A stretch of 6,319 bases of DNA from Nanobdellota archaeon. GTDB taxonomy: Archaea; Nanobdellota; Nanobdellia; SCGC-AAA011-G17; VGLX01. Shown here piece by piece: positions 1 to 5,949 of the stretch (the first letter of the stretch is position 1; each line of letters opens with the position of its first letter). The translations under genes and the position numbers were made by a program. Location of the stretch: positions 1 through 6,319 of the forward strand of contig JAHIPG010000193.1 in the NCBI GenBank assembly GCA_018894775.1, written 5' to 3'. The notes under the pieces were generated by a model. That model was not told the DNA's origin, searched no databases, and was given only the letters and a program-made list of their open reading frames with translations.

Positions 1-1
1 A

Positions 2-367
2 ATGAAAAAAATTTTGTTAGTAGATGATGCTGGCTATTTAATAAAAGCTTATGCAGATAATTTAAAACTGGGTGGTTTCAAGGAAATAAGGCTTGCTTAT
101 GATGGAAAAGAAGCTTTAGAAAAAATTCTTGAAGACAAACCAGATGTTATATTGACAGATATTGATATGCCAGTAATGGATGGTTATGAGCTTTGTAAAA
201 GAATAAGGGAAAACCCAAACATAAGCGATATTTACATAATCGCTTCTAGTGGAAGAGATCTACCAGAGGGAATGGAAAATTATGTTGATGAAATCCTTCC
301 GAAAGGTAATGTAGAAGAGCTTTTAGGAAGATTAAAAGAAATTTTAGGAGGAAAGAAAAATGAGTAA
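2..367 (+). CDS. Single-domain response regulator (CheY-like receiver)
   Basis: A 121-residue stand-alone receiver domain with no output domain. It should accept a phosphoryl group from a histidine kinase and act by protein-protein contact in the cytoplasm. The N-terminus MKKILLVDD supplies the acidic Mg2+ pair D8/D9. D53, in LTDIDMP, is the phospho-acceptor. S82, in IIASS, takes the place of the switch Thr/Ser, and K101 is the conserved lysine, though it is followed by Gly rather than the usual cis-Pro. All catalytic positions are therefore present and the length is normal for a CheY/Spo0F-type protein. The ATG lies one base inside the window, so its ribosome site and promoter cannot be seen; the start is accepted because the first beta strand begins immediately. 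The stop codon TAA lies inside the dnaK start region, giving an 8-base overlap and likely translational coupling. No kinase gene is in view, so the partner is unknown. Confidence 0.93.
   Translation: MKKILLVDDAGYLIKAYADNLKLGGFKEIRLAYDGKEALEKILEDKPDVILTDIDMPVMDGYELCKRIRENPNISDIYIIASSGRDLPEGMENYVDEILPKGNVEELLGRLKEILGGKKNE
346..351 (+). promoter_or_regulatory. Shine-Dalgarno site of dnaK
   Basis: AGGAGG lies 8 bases before the dnaK ATG at 360 and inside the last codons of the response regulator gene. This is the strongest ribosome binding site in the window. It fixes the dnaK start and shows that dnaK can be translated from the response-regulator transcript. Confidence 0.85.
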
Positions 368-2249
368 GAAAGAAAAAATTATAGGTATAGATTTAGGAAC
401 AAGTAATTCTGCTGCATCAGTGATACAGGGTGGAAAAGCAACTATCGTGCCTAGTGCAGAAGGAGCATCATTATACGGAAAAGCATTCCCCTCTATAGTC
501 GCTTTTACAAAAGATGACACAAAACTAGTTGGAGAGCCAGCAAGAAGGCAGTCAGTAAGTAACTCTGAAGGAACAATCACAGCAGCAAAGAGAAAGATGG
601 GTACTAAGCATGTGTACAAGATTCATGGTAAGGAGTTTACACCTCAGCAGATATCTGCGTTTATCCTGCAAAAGATAAAGGAAGACTCAGAGAAATTTAT
701 CGGAGAGAAAATAACAAAGGCAGTTATCACAGTCCCTGCTTACTTTGATGATGACCAAAGGCAGGCAACAAAAGATGCTGGAACTATCGCTGGATTAGAA
801 GTTGTAAGGATTATAAACGAGCCAACAGCAGCTGCATTGTCATACGGTTTGGACAAGCAGGAAAAAGATCAGAAGATTCTGGTCTTTGACCTTGGTGGAG
901 GAACATTAGATGTTACGATAATGGAGTTAGGCGAAGGAGTCTTCGAAGTAAAGTCAACATCAGGTGACACCCAACTTGGTGGAACAGACATGGACGAAGA
1001 AATGGTGAAATTTGTAGTAGAACATTTTAAGAAAGAAACCGGAATAGACCTTAACGAAGATAATGCTGCTTTGCAGAGGGTAAGGGAGGCATGTGAGAAA
1101 GCAAAGATAGAGCTTTCTACAGTTGTCGAGACAGACCTTAACCTGCCTTTTATCTCAGCAACAGACAAGGGCCCAAAGCACCTGAACATGAAGATAACAA
1201 GAGCGCAACTAGAAAAATTAGTTGACCCACTTGTTCAGAAATGTGGGAAATCTCTAGAAACAGCTATTAAGCTGGCTAAGGATATAAACAAGCCAAGTGA
1301 TATAGATAAGGTCATCCTTGTCGGAGGACCTACAAGAATGCCTGTTGTTAAAAATTTTGTTGAGAATTTTATAGGTAAGAAGGCTGAAGGCGGCGTAGAT
1401 CCTATGGAATGTGTTGCATTAGGAGCAGCAATCCAGGGCGGAGTGCTGTCAGAAGAAATCAAAGATGTATTGCTGTTAGATGTAACGCCTCTAACATTAG
1501 GTATTGAGACACTTGGAGGGATAAAGACTCCTCTGATTAGCAGAAATACAAGCATACCTACAAGCAAGACACAGATATTCTCTACAGCGGCAGATAACCA
1601 GCCTGCGGTTACAATCAATGTTCTGCAGGGAGAGCGTGAGATGTCTGCTGACAACAAGAGCCTTGGAAGATTTGATCTTGTCGGAATCCCTTCAGCACCT
1701 AGAGGTATTCCTCAGATTGAGGTTACATTTGATATCGACGCTAATGGAATAATTAATGTATCAGCAAAAGATAAAGGTACAGGAAAAGAACAGAGCATCG
1801 CAATAACTGCATCCCAAAAACTTAACGAAGAAGAAGTTGAGAAGATGAGGAAGGAAGCAGAGAAATATGCAGATGAAGACAAGAAAAAGAAAGAAAGTAT
1901 AGAGATAAAGAACCAGGCTGACGCTGTTATCTACCAGACAGAGAAGATGCTTACTGACTACAAAGATAAGATTGATAAAAAGACTTCAGAAAAAGTAATG
2001 AAATCTTTGATCGAGCTTAAAGAAGCTGTTGGAAAAGACGATGTTGATGACATAAAGGCTAAGATGGACTCATTGCAGAAGACTGCTCAGGAAATCGGCG
2101 CTCAGATGTATCAGCAGCAGGCTCAACAAAAGTCTCAAGAGCAATCAGAAGAAAAACCTAAGAAAGAGAAAAAATCTAAGGATGATGAGAACGTTGTTGA
2201 TGCAGAGTTTAAGGTTGAGGACGAAGAAAAAGAAAACAAAAAGAAATAA
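360..2249 (+). CDS. dnaK: Molecular chaperone DnaK (Hsp70)
   Basis: A 629-residue Hsp70 that binds exposed hydrophobic peptide segments and releases them through an ATP cycle stimulated by DnaJ. The nucleotide-binding domain spans about residues 1-368. It holds the phosphate-1 loop GIDLGTSNS (residues 9-17), catalytic-type K77, and phosphate-2 loop DLGGGTLD (177-184) with T182 matching E. coli T199. The interdomain linker VLLLD is at 370-374, followed by the beta substrate-binding domain (to about 485), the helical lid, a Gln- and Lys/Glu-rich tail, and the bacterial-type VVDAEF motif at 612-617. Comparing K77/K70 with T182/T199 shows a segment of about 24 residues missing relative to E. coli, as in archaeal and Gram-positive DnaK. 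Archaeal dnaK genes are generally held to be of bacterial origin, and the C-terminal motif fits that. The start at 360 is set by AGGAGG. dnaJ lies downstream, but an HD-protein gene and a T tract separate the two. Confidence 0.98.
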   Translation: MSKKEKIIGIDLGTSNSAASVIQGGKATIVPSAEGASLYGKAFPSIVAFTKDDTKLVGEPARRQSVSNSEGTITAAKRKMGTKHVYKIHGKEFTPQQISAFILQKIKEDSEKFIGEKITKAVITVPAYFDDDQRQATKDAGTIAGLEVVRIINEPTAAALSYGLDKQEKDQKILVFDLGGGTLDVTIMELGEGVFEVKSTSGDTQLGGTDMDEEMVKFVVEHFKKETGIDLNEDNAALQRVREACEKAKIELSTVVETDLNLPFISATDKGPKHLNMKITRAQLEKLVDPLVQKCGKSLETAIKLAKDINKPSDIDKVILVGGPTRMPVVKNFVENFIGKKAEGGVDPMECVALGAAIQGGVLSEEIKDVLLLDVTPLTLGIETLGGIKTPLISRNTSIPTSKTQIFSTAADNQPAVTINVLQGEREMSADNKSLGRFDLVGIPSAPRGIPQIEVTFDIDANGIINVSAKDKGTGKEQSIAITASQKLNEEEVEKMRKEAEKYADEDKKKKESIEIKNQADAVIYQTEKMLTDYKDKIDKKTSEKVMKSLIELKEAVGKDDVDDIKAKMDSLQKTAQEIGAQMYQQQAQQKSQEQSEEKPKKEKKSKDDENVVDAEFKVEDEEKENKKK

Positions 2250-2252
2250 ATA

Positions 2253-2271
2253 CTTCTTTTTCCTTTTTTTT
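2253..2271 (+). terminator. T-rich terminator after dnaK
   Basis: Four bases beyond the dnaK stop, the + strand carries a pyrimidine tract with runs of five and eight T (2257-2261 and 2264-2271) and no stem before it. This is the form of archaeal intrinsic terminators, which depend on U-rich tracts rather than hairpins. It suggests that at least part of the transcription stops here and that the HD gene-dnaJ unit may have its own promoter. The TATTATAAAC just beyond could serve as a TATA-like element, but its distance to the next start is awkward, so I do not call it. Confidence 0.6.
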
Positions 2272-2284
2272 ATTATAAACGGGG

Positions 2285-2848
2285 TTGATAAAGATAACAA
2301 AAATACTTTCTATTGATGAATGTTTGGAGATGATTGATGATTATGGAATGCCTCAGCATATAAGGAACCATAGTTATAAGGTTAGAGATGTTGCTGTATT
2401 CATGACTAAAGAGCTCAATAAGAAGGGAAATTCTTTGGATACCAAACTTATAGAATCATGCGCTTTAATACATGATATTGTGAAGATTCAATGCGTAAGA
2501 AAAGAATATCCTGATTTTGATAACAACCATGCTAAGGTTGGTGCAGATATTTTGAGGAAGATGGGCTGTGGCCGTATGGCTGATATTATAGCACAGCATG
2601 TTATCCTATGGAAGGATTATAATGGTATTGTAGAGGATGAGATTATCAACTATTCTGATAAGAGGGTTAGGCATGACCAACTGGTATCATTAACAGAAAG
2701 GTTTGATGATATTAAGGTAAGATATGCTTCTAAAGATAAGAAAGTCTTGAGAGGTATTGAAAATAATGAGAATGGCAGCCTTATTCTTGAAACGAAAATC
2801 TTTAAAAGCCTTGATTTCTCTCCAGATGATTTAATTGATTTGATATAA
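2285..2848 (+). CDS. HD-domain phosphohydrolase
   Basis: A 187-residue soluble HD-superfamily protein, expected to be a divalent-metal phosphohydrolase or phosphodiesterase; the substrate cannot be told from sequence. The metal-ligand series is complete: H29, H63-D64 in ALIHDIVK, H82 in NNHAKVGA, H105 in IIAQHV, and D125 in NYSDKRV. The order and spacing resemble the short archaeal HDIG-like proteins (TIGR00295-type), recalled rather than searched. The start is uncertain. TTG at 2285 is the first possible start after an in-frame TAA at 2276-2278 and keeps the usual N-terminal helix (IDECLEMIDDYGMP), but has no spaced Shine-Dalgarno site. ATG at 2330 would give a 172-residue protein that still contains every metal ligand. 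It ends one base before the dnaJ ATG, so the two are almost certainly co-transcribed. An HD hydrolase is not a standard partner of Hsp70 genes, so the functional link is conjecture. Confidence 0.88.
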   Translation: MIKITKILSIDECLEMIDDYGMPQHIRNHSYKVRDVAVFMTKELNKKGNSLDTKLIESCALIHDIVKIQCVRKEYPDFDNNHAKVGADILRKMGCGRMADIIAQHVILWKDYNGIVEDEIINYSDKRVRHDQLVSLTERFDDIKVRYASKDKKVLRGIENNENGSLILETKIFKSLDFSPDDLIDLI

Positions 2849-2849
2849 A

Positions 2850-3959
2850 ATGGCAAAGGATTATTATGAAACTTTAGGTGTTAGCAAGGATGCTTCTAAA
2901 GAGGAGATTAAGAAAGCTTATAAGAAGCTTGCTATGAAATATCATCCTGACGTCAGCAAGGAGAAGGACGCTGAGAAGAAATTCAAAAAGATTTCTGAAG
3001 CTTATGCTGTTCTTTCTGATGATGAGAAGCGGAAACAGTATGATACTTTCGGTTCGGATGCTTTCAATCAGGCTTATTCGAGTGAGGATATTTTCAGAGG
3101 TTTTGACCCTAGCGATATATTTGGTGATTTGTTTGGTGGTAGGGGTGGAGGTATTTTTGATATGTTCTTTGGTGGCGGTGGAGGAAGGCCTCGTAGAAGA
3201 GTTGGCCAGAATCTGCGTTATGATCTAGAACTTGAGTTTAATGAAGCTGCTTTCGGGACAGAAAAAAAGATAGAAATTCCAAGACAGGAGAAATGTGATG
3301 CTTGTGAAGGTACTGGAGCTAAAGGCAAAGATATGATTACATGCCCTGATTGTAATGGTTCTGGTATGCTCAGAAAAACTCAAAGGACTCCTTTTGGTAT
3401 GTTTTCTCAGACTATAACTTGCAGAACTTGTGAAGGTGAGGGCGAGGTTATGAAAGCAATATGTCCTGAGTGTCATGGTAAAGGTACTTTTTCAAAGAAG
3501 AGAAAGATTACTGTTAAGGTTCCTCAAGGAGTAAATAATGGTTTTACGTTAAGGCTTTCTGGTGAAGGTAGTTCAACAAGAAATGCTCCTAACGGTGATC
3601 TGTTCGTCGTTATTCATGTTAAGCCTCATAATCTGTTCCAGAGGGATGATGATGATATTTATTTTGAGCTTCCTGTTTCTTTCAGCCAGGTTGCTTTGGG
3701 TGATGAGATGGAGATACCTACTTTGAGAGGTAAGGCTAAGCTTAAGATTCCTGCTGGTACACAATCAGATATAGTGTTCAGGCTTAGAGGAGAAGGGATA
3801 CCTAATTTTAGAGGTAATGATAAGGGTGACCAGTATGTTAAGATTAAAGTCAAGACTCCTAATAAGATTAGCAAGAAAGAGAAAGATTTGTTTAAGGAAT
3901 TGGGTAAGTCAGATAAGAAAAATTTAAAAAGAAGTTTTCTTGATAAATTACTAGGGTGA
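2850..3959 (+). CDS. dnaJ: Chaperone DnaJ (type I Hsp40)
   Basis: A 369-residue co-chaperone that delivers clients to DnaK and stimulates its ATPase. The J domain (about residues 3-68) has the essential HPD at 32-34 in KYHPDVSK. It is followed by a Gly/Phe-rich region (about 83-117) with strings of Gly. The zinc-finger domain has all four CxxCxGxG motifs, starting at C149 (CDACEGTG), C165 (CPDCNGSG), C191 (CRTCEGEG) and C205 (CPECHGKG), so two zinc sites are intact. The C-terminal substrate-binding domains follow. Length is close to E. coli DnaJ (376). The start MAKDYYETLGV is the canonical DnaJ N-terminus. The gene starts one base after the HD gene's stop without a clear Shine-Dalgarno site, so translation probably depends on coupling to that gene. 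The next small gene overlaps or touches its end. Confidence 0.98.
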   Translation: MAKDYYETLGVSKDASKEEIKKAYKKLAMKYHPDVSKEKDAEKKFKKISEAYAVLSDDEKRKQYDTFGSDAFNQAYSSEDIFRGFDPSDIFGDLFGGRGGGIFDMFFGGGGGRPRRRVGQNLRYDLELEFNEAAFGTEKKIEIPRQEKCDACEGTGAKGKDMITCPDCNGSGMLRKTQRTPFGMFSQTITCRTCEGEGEVMKAICPECHGKGTFSKKRKITVKVPQGVNNGFTLRLSGEGSSTRNAPNGDLFVVIHVKPHNLFQRDDDDIYFELPVSFSQVALGDEMEIPTLRGKAKLKIPAGTQSDIVFRLRGEGIPNFRGNDKGDQYVKIKVKTPNKISKKEKDLFKELGKSDKKNLKRSFLDKLLG

Positions 3960-3960
3960 G
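3954..3960 (+). promoter_or_regulatory. Shine-Dalgarno site overlapping the dnaJ stop
   Basis: GGGTGAG contains the dnaJ stop TGA (3957-3959) and matches the GGTGA part of the archaeal anti-Shine-Dalgarno complement. GGTGA ends 5 bases before GTG at 3965, which favours that codon as the start of the zinc-ribbon gene over the upstream in-frame GTG at 3956. Confidence 0.55.
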
Positions 3961-3964
3961 TTAC

Positions 3965-4096
3965 GTGACACTTTGTAATCGCTGTGGGAATGAATTTCAT
4001 AATACAATAAATGGTGTGCATTGGTGCACTGTCTGTGGAAAACAGTTCATGTTCGATGATAATAAATTAAAAGAAGAAGAAAAATCAGAAGAATAA
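3965..4096 (+). CDS. Zinc-ribbon microprotein downstream of dnaJ
   Basis: A 43-residue ORF that ordinary length cut-offs miss. It reads CNRCGNEF, a 13-residue spacer counted between the cysteine pairs, then CTVCGKQF, and ends in an acidic/Lys tail (LKEEEKSEE). The two CxxC pairs (C4/C7 and C21/C24 from GTG 3965), each followed by Gly and an aromatic two residues later, form a classic zinc-ribbon knuckle pair. A beta turn at NGVHW lies between them. The start is either GTG 3965, with GGTGA 5 bases upstream, or GTG 3956, which overlaps the dnaJ stop as GTGA and would give 46 residues. Co-transcription with dnaJ is nearly certain from the spacing. Function is unknown; zinc ribbons bind nucleic acids or proteins. 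The ordered Cys spacing makes a chance ORF unlikely. Confidence 0.75.
   Translation: MTLCNRCGNEFHNTINGVHWCTVCGKQFMFDDNKLKEEEKSEE
4061..4089 (-). terminator. T-rich tract ending the lipoprotein transcript
   Basis: Read on the - strand just past the lipoprotein stop (4101-4099), the sequence is pyrimidine-rich (TTTTTCTTCTTCTTTTAATTT). It lies antisense to the Lys/Glu-rich tail of the zinc-ribbon gene. It fits a U-tract archaeal terminator placed inside the 3' end of the convergent gene. No hairpin is evident. Confidence 0.4.
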
Positions 4097-4131
4097 TTTT
4101 AGGTACTGCCTTTTATTCTTCCTTTTATTAT
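4097..4131 (+). terminator. T-rich tract ending the dnaJ-zinc ribbon transcript
   Basis: Directly after the zinc-ribbon stop the + strand has TTTT and then CCTTTTATTCTTCCTTTTATT. This could terminate the chaperone transcript. It lies within the 3' end of the convergent lipoprotein gene, since only two bases separate the two stop codons. Confidence 0.4.
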
Positions 4132-4713
4132 CTGTTCTACTTGTGGTAAATACTGTGTTTCTAATCCAGGGTCTAGTCCTTTCACTTTTTCATAATAGTT
4201 TACGCCCATCTGTATTTCTGTATCAAGCAAGTCTTTTTTCTCTAATGCATCACATTCTATTGCGTATTTGGCTGATTCATCTATGTTAAGACCTGTTGTG
4301 TCTATGTTCCAGTTTAGTTCTTTGTTACATTCTGGAAGAGAAGGAAATTTGAAACTTTTAATCACAAGTATTCCTTCTCTATTGTTTCCTAATTGTATTT
4401 TGATTAGCCCTCTTTGAAGTATAGTATCATACATTATTTCTAGATCTTGGCATGTCACCCAGGAGCTCATCTCTATGCATTCATCTGGAATTTTCTCTTC
4501 AGTTATCACGGCTTCTTCCTCTTCTTCAATCTGTTCCACTCTCTTCAAAGCCTCTTCAACTATATCACATACTCCAGAACTATCTGCATCCAGGCAGCAT
4601 TCTCCATCAGATATTATCCTTGGCGGCAAACATTCTTCTTTTTCAATTATCTGTTCTTGTGCGCATCCGCTTATCAAGAATAAAGCTATTAATATTATCA
4701 ATATTTTTTTCAC
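4099..4713 (-). CDS. Cysteine-rich secreted lipoprotein
   Basis: A 204-residue protein starting MKKILIILIALFLISGC, a lipoprotein signal peptide with lipobox ISGC and lipidated C17, so it should be anchored on the outer face of the cytoplasmic membrane. After it come C28, a motif CCLDADSSGVCD (39-50), a Glu-rich stretch (60-74), C79, C88, C129 and C154. That makes eight non-lipobox cysteines, able to form up to four disulfides. The DxDxSGxxD pattern at 42-50 resembles a Ca2+-binding loop. The C-terminal part (about 90-204) looks beta-rich and recalls extracellular domains of DPANN surface proteins, an impression only. The GTG at 4713 is chosen because GAGGTGA ends 5 bases upstream and it starts the signal peptide cleanly; GTG at 4722 would add three residues and sit inside that site. 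It follows the channel gene by 10 bases, probably in one operon. Function is unknown. Confidence 0.8.
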   Translation of the reverse strand: MKKILIILIALFLISGCAQEQIIEKEECLPPRIISDGECCLDADSSGVCDIVEEALKRVEQIEEEEEAVITEEKIPDECIEMSSWVTCQDLEIMYDTILQRGLIKIQLGNNREGILVIKSFKFPSLPECNKELNWNIDTTGLNIDESAKYAIECDALEKKDLLDTEIQMGVNYYEKVKGLDPGLETQYLPQVEQIIKGRIKGST

Positions 4714-4718
4714 ATGAC

Positions 4719-4725
4719 TCACCTC
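4719..4725 (-). promoter_or_regulatory. Shine-Dalgarno site of the lipoprotein gene
   Basis: On the - strand GAGGTGA (4725 to 4719) overlaps the channel gene's stop TGA (4726-4724) and ends 5 bases before GTG 4713. This decides the lipoprotein start and indicates stop-coupled translation. Confidence 0.65.
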
Positions 4726-5278
4726 ATTTTTTTGATTTTTTGCTTTTCTTTATTATTTCGTTCTTTGTCAGTACCGAGTTTGGTACGTAGATCATATCGC
4801 CTTTTGATTTTATTGTTGTCTCAACCAGACTTATGTCCATTACCTGTCCTTCTATGTCTTTTACTTTGATTATGTCTCCTTTCTTTATTATGTTCTTCTG
4901 GTGTAGGAAAAATCCTGCTGTTATGTTTGGTATAAAGTCTTTGAATGCTAGGACTATGAATGATACTAATATTACAAGGACTATTGCTAGTATTATGTAG
5001 AGGATTACTGTCTGCAATCCGAGTTCTGTCAGTGCCCAGATGATTGCTATGAAATAGATTAGGTATTTTACTAGTGAGCTTACGAATTCTTCTATAGGTA
5101 TTTTTACTCCTGCCTGTTCTTTTAGGATCCTATTAACCTCTAGCTCGCTTAGTATCTTTGTTATCAGTTTGCTTATTATCCTTGCAGCTATCAATCCTAT
5201 AAGAAGTACAGCTATAGCAGCTATCAACTTTATCATCCACCCTTCACTAGATAAATCAAAAATACTCTTAATATCCAT
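4724..5278 (-). CDS. Short MscS-like mechanosensitive channel protein
   Basis: A 184-residue membrane protein. Three hydrophobic segments are visible at about 16-38, 66-88 and 90-112. The last runs into an MscS pore-end signature (FKDFIPNITAGFFL) and then the conserved beta domain: IIKKGDIIKV (130-139), IEGQVMDISLVETTIKS (142-158), and IYVPNSVL with the family P-N pair at 166-167. This is the pattern of small-conductance mechanosensitive channels, which open under membrane tension and release solutes on hypo-osmotic shock. It is much shorter than E. coli MscS (286). It stops about 15 residues after P-N in a Lys-rich tail and so lacks the C-terminal alpha/beta cage. The pore helix also lacks the Gly/Ala repeat of E. 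coli TM3. A reduced channel or a non-gating scaffold is possible. The ATG at 5278 fits a leaderless transcript. The lipoprotein gene follows within 10 bases. Confidence 0.88.
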   Translation of the reverse strand: MDIKSIFDLSSEGWMIKLIAAIAVLLIGLIAARIISKLITKILSELEVNRILKEQAGVKIPIEEFVSSLVKYLIYFIAIIWALTELGLQTVILYIILAIVLVILVSFIVLAFKDFIPNITAGFFLHQKNIIKKGDIIKVKDIEGQVMDISLVETTIKSKGDMIYVPNSVLTKNEIIKKSKKSKK

Positions 5279-5300
5279 AAGGATTATTGGTCATTTGTTT

Positions 5301-5310
5301 CTTTTAAAGA
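5301..5310 (-). promoter_or_regulatory. Archaeal TATA box for the MscS-lipoprotein operon
   Basis: On the - strand TCTTTAAAAG has its TTTAAAA core at 5308-5302, centred 27 bases before the first base of the channel ATG. Archaeal TATA boxes lie about 27 bases before the transcript start, so transcription would begin at or next to the ATG. The absence of a Shine-Dalgarno site there agrees with a leaderless mRNA. The BRE upstream is not distinct. Confidence 0.55.
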
Positions 5311-5325
5311 TTATGCTTTGGAGAA

Positions 5326-5949
5326 TTATGGGTGTTGTATGTTTATTGAGTATCCATTGTTTTTTATTGCTTTCATCAGTTTCTCATTGTGGTCTCTGTT
5401 GAATTTGACATATTTTACCTTGCCGATTATAGTAGGGTTGAAGTATCTAACAGTTATTTCTTTTTTTAGTTCTTCATCGAACTCGTTTACTATTTTTATT
5501 TCTTGATTATATTGGAGGTGCCATGGTGTAGACATTCTCATCTCTAGAGAGTAGATGGCATCATTTGAGATTATATTGAGACTATCTGTTTCTATGTTTA
5601 TTTCTTCTTCTTTTATGTTTTTTTTGTAGGTTAATAGTTCTTTAAGTATTGCCTTGATTTCTTTTTGTTGGTATTCATAGATTTGTTTGAGCTTAACATT
5701 TTTCTTTTTTTTGAAAAACCCCAGGTATTCTTCTTTTTTTGGCCATACTTCTTTTTGGAGATCTATATCTCTTCTGAAATTAAGTTGTATACTCTTTGCT
5801 AACTCTATACTTTCGAAGTAGTTTTCCAGTTTTTTTGCAACTTCTTCTATGACCACTTCTTTTACTAATGTTTCATTTGCCATTCTATCAAAATCTTCCT
5901 TTGTCAGTTCTTTTGTTTTCTCTGGTTGGAAGGCTTTTGGTATTTTCAT
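5326..5949 (-). CDS. Protein of unknown function, downstream member of a tandem paralog pair
   Basis: A 207-residue protein I do not recognise. It has no signal peptide or membrane span, so it is probably cytoplasmic. It is rich in Lys and Glu. Residues about 15-120 look mainly helical and charged (for example EVAKKLENYF, KEIKAILKELLTYKK). The C-terminal 90 residues look mixed alpha/beta and end in a compact motif at 169-204 with FNPT, G-x-VKY-x-KFN and HNEK. The same motif ends the neighbouring upstream gene (19 of 34 positions identical from N171), and weaker similarity runs back through KEEEI and the NIIS-DAIY region, so the two are paralogs. The ATG overlaps the upstream stop as ATGA and no Shine-Dalgarno site is visible, implying translation coupled to that gene. 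The conserved polar residues (H187, N188, E189) could be an active or binding site, but this is not shown. Confidence 0.85.
   Translation of the reverse strand: MKIPKAFQPEKTKELTKEDFDRMANETLVKEVVIEEVAKKLENYFESIELAKSIQLNFRRDIDLQKEVWPKKEEYLGFFKKKKNVKLKQIYEYQQKEIKAILKELLTYKKNIKEEEINIETDSLNIISNDAIYSLEMRMSTPWHLQYNQEIKIVNEFDEELKKEITVRYFNPTIIGKVKYVKFNRDHNEKLMKAIKNNGYSINIQHP
5381..5446. repeat. Diverged direct repeat, copy A (3' end of the 207-residue gene)
   Basis: About 66 bases that align without gaps to copy B at 6016-6081, with roughly two-thirds of bases matching. It encodes the shared C-terminal motif of the paralogs, so it reflects an old gene duplication rather than a mobile repeat. Confidence 0.6.

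Noticed and set aside
344..1657. Antisense open frames across dnaK on the - strand
   Set aside because: They lie opposite a certain dnaK gene, have no recognisable domain and no ribosome site; they are shadows.
2270..2279. TATTATAAAC as a TATA box for the HD gene
   Set aside because: A start about 27 bases on would fall near 2300, after the TTG start and well before ATG 2330, with no clear ribosome site; too uncertain to list.
3004..3228. Alternative + frame inside dnaJ, and - frames at 3225-3476, 3573-3764 and 3659-4021
   Set aside because: All fall within dnaJ or its junction, where J-domain and zinc-finger motifs prove the real frame.
4447..4790. Three + strand frames opposite the lipoprotein signal peptide and its Glu-rich region
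   Set aside because: Their Phe/Ser/Leu-rich composition is what antisense reading of Lys/Glu codons gives; the - strand gene has a signal peptide, lipobox and ribosome site.
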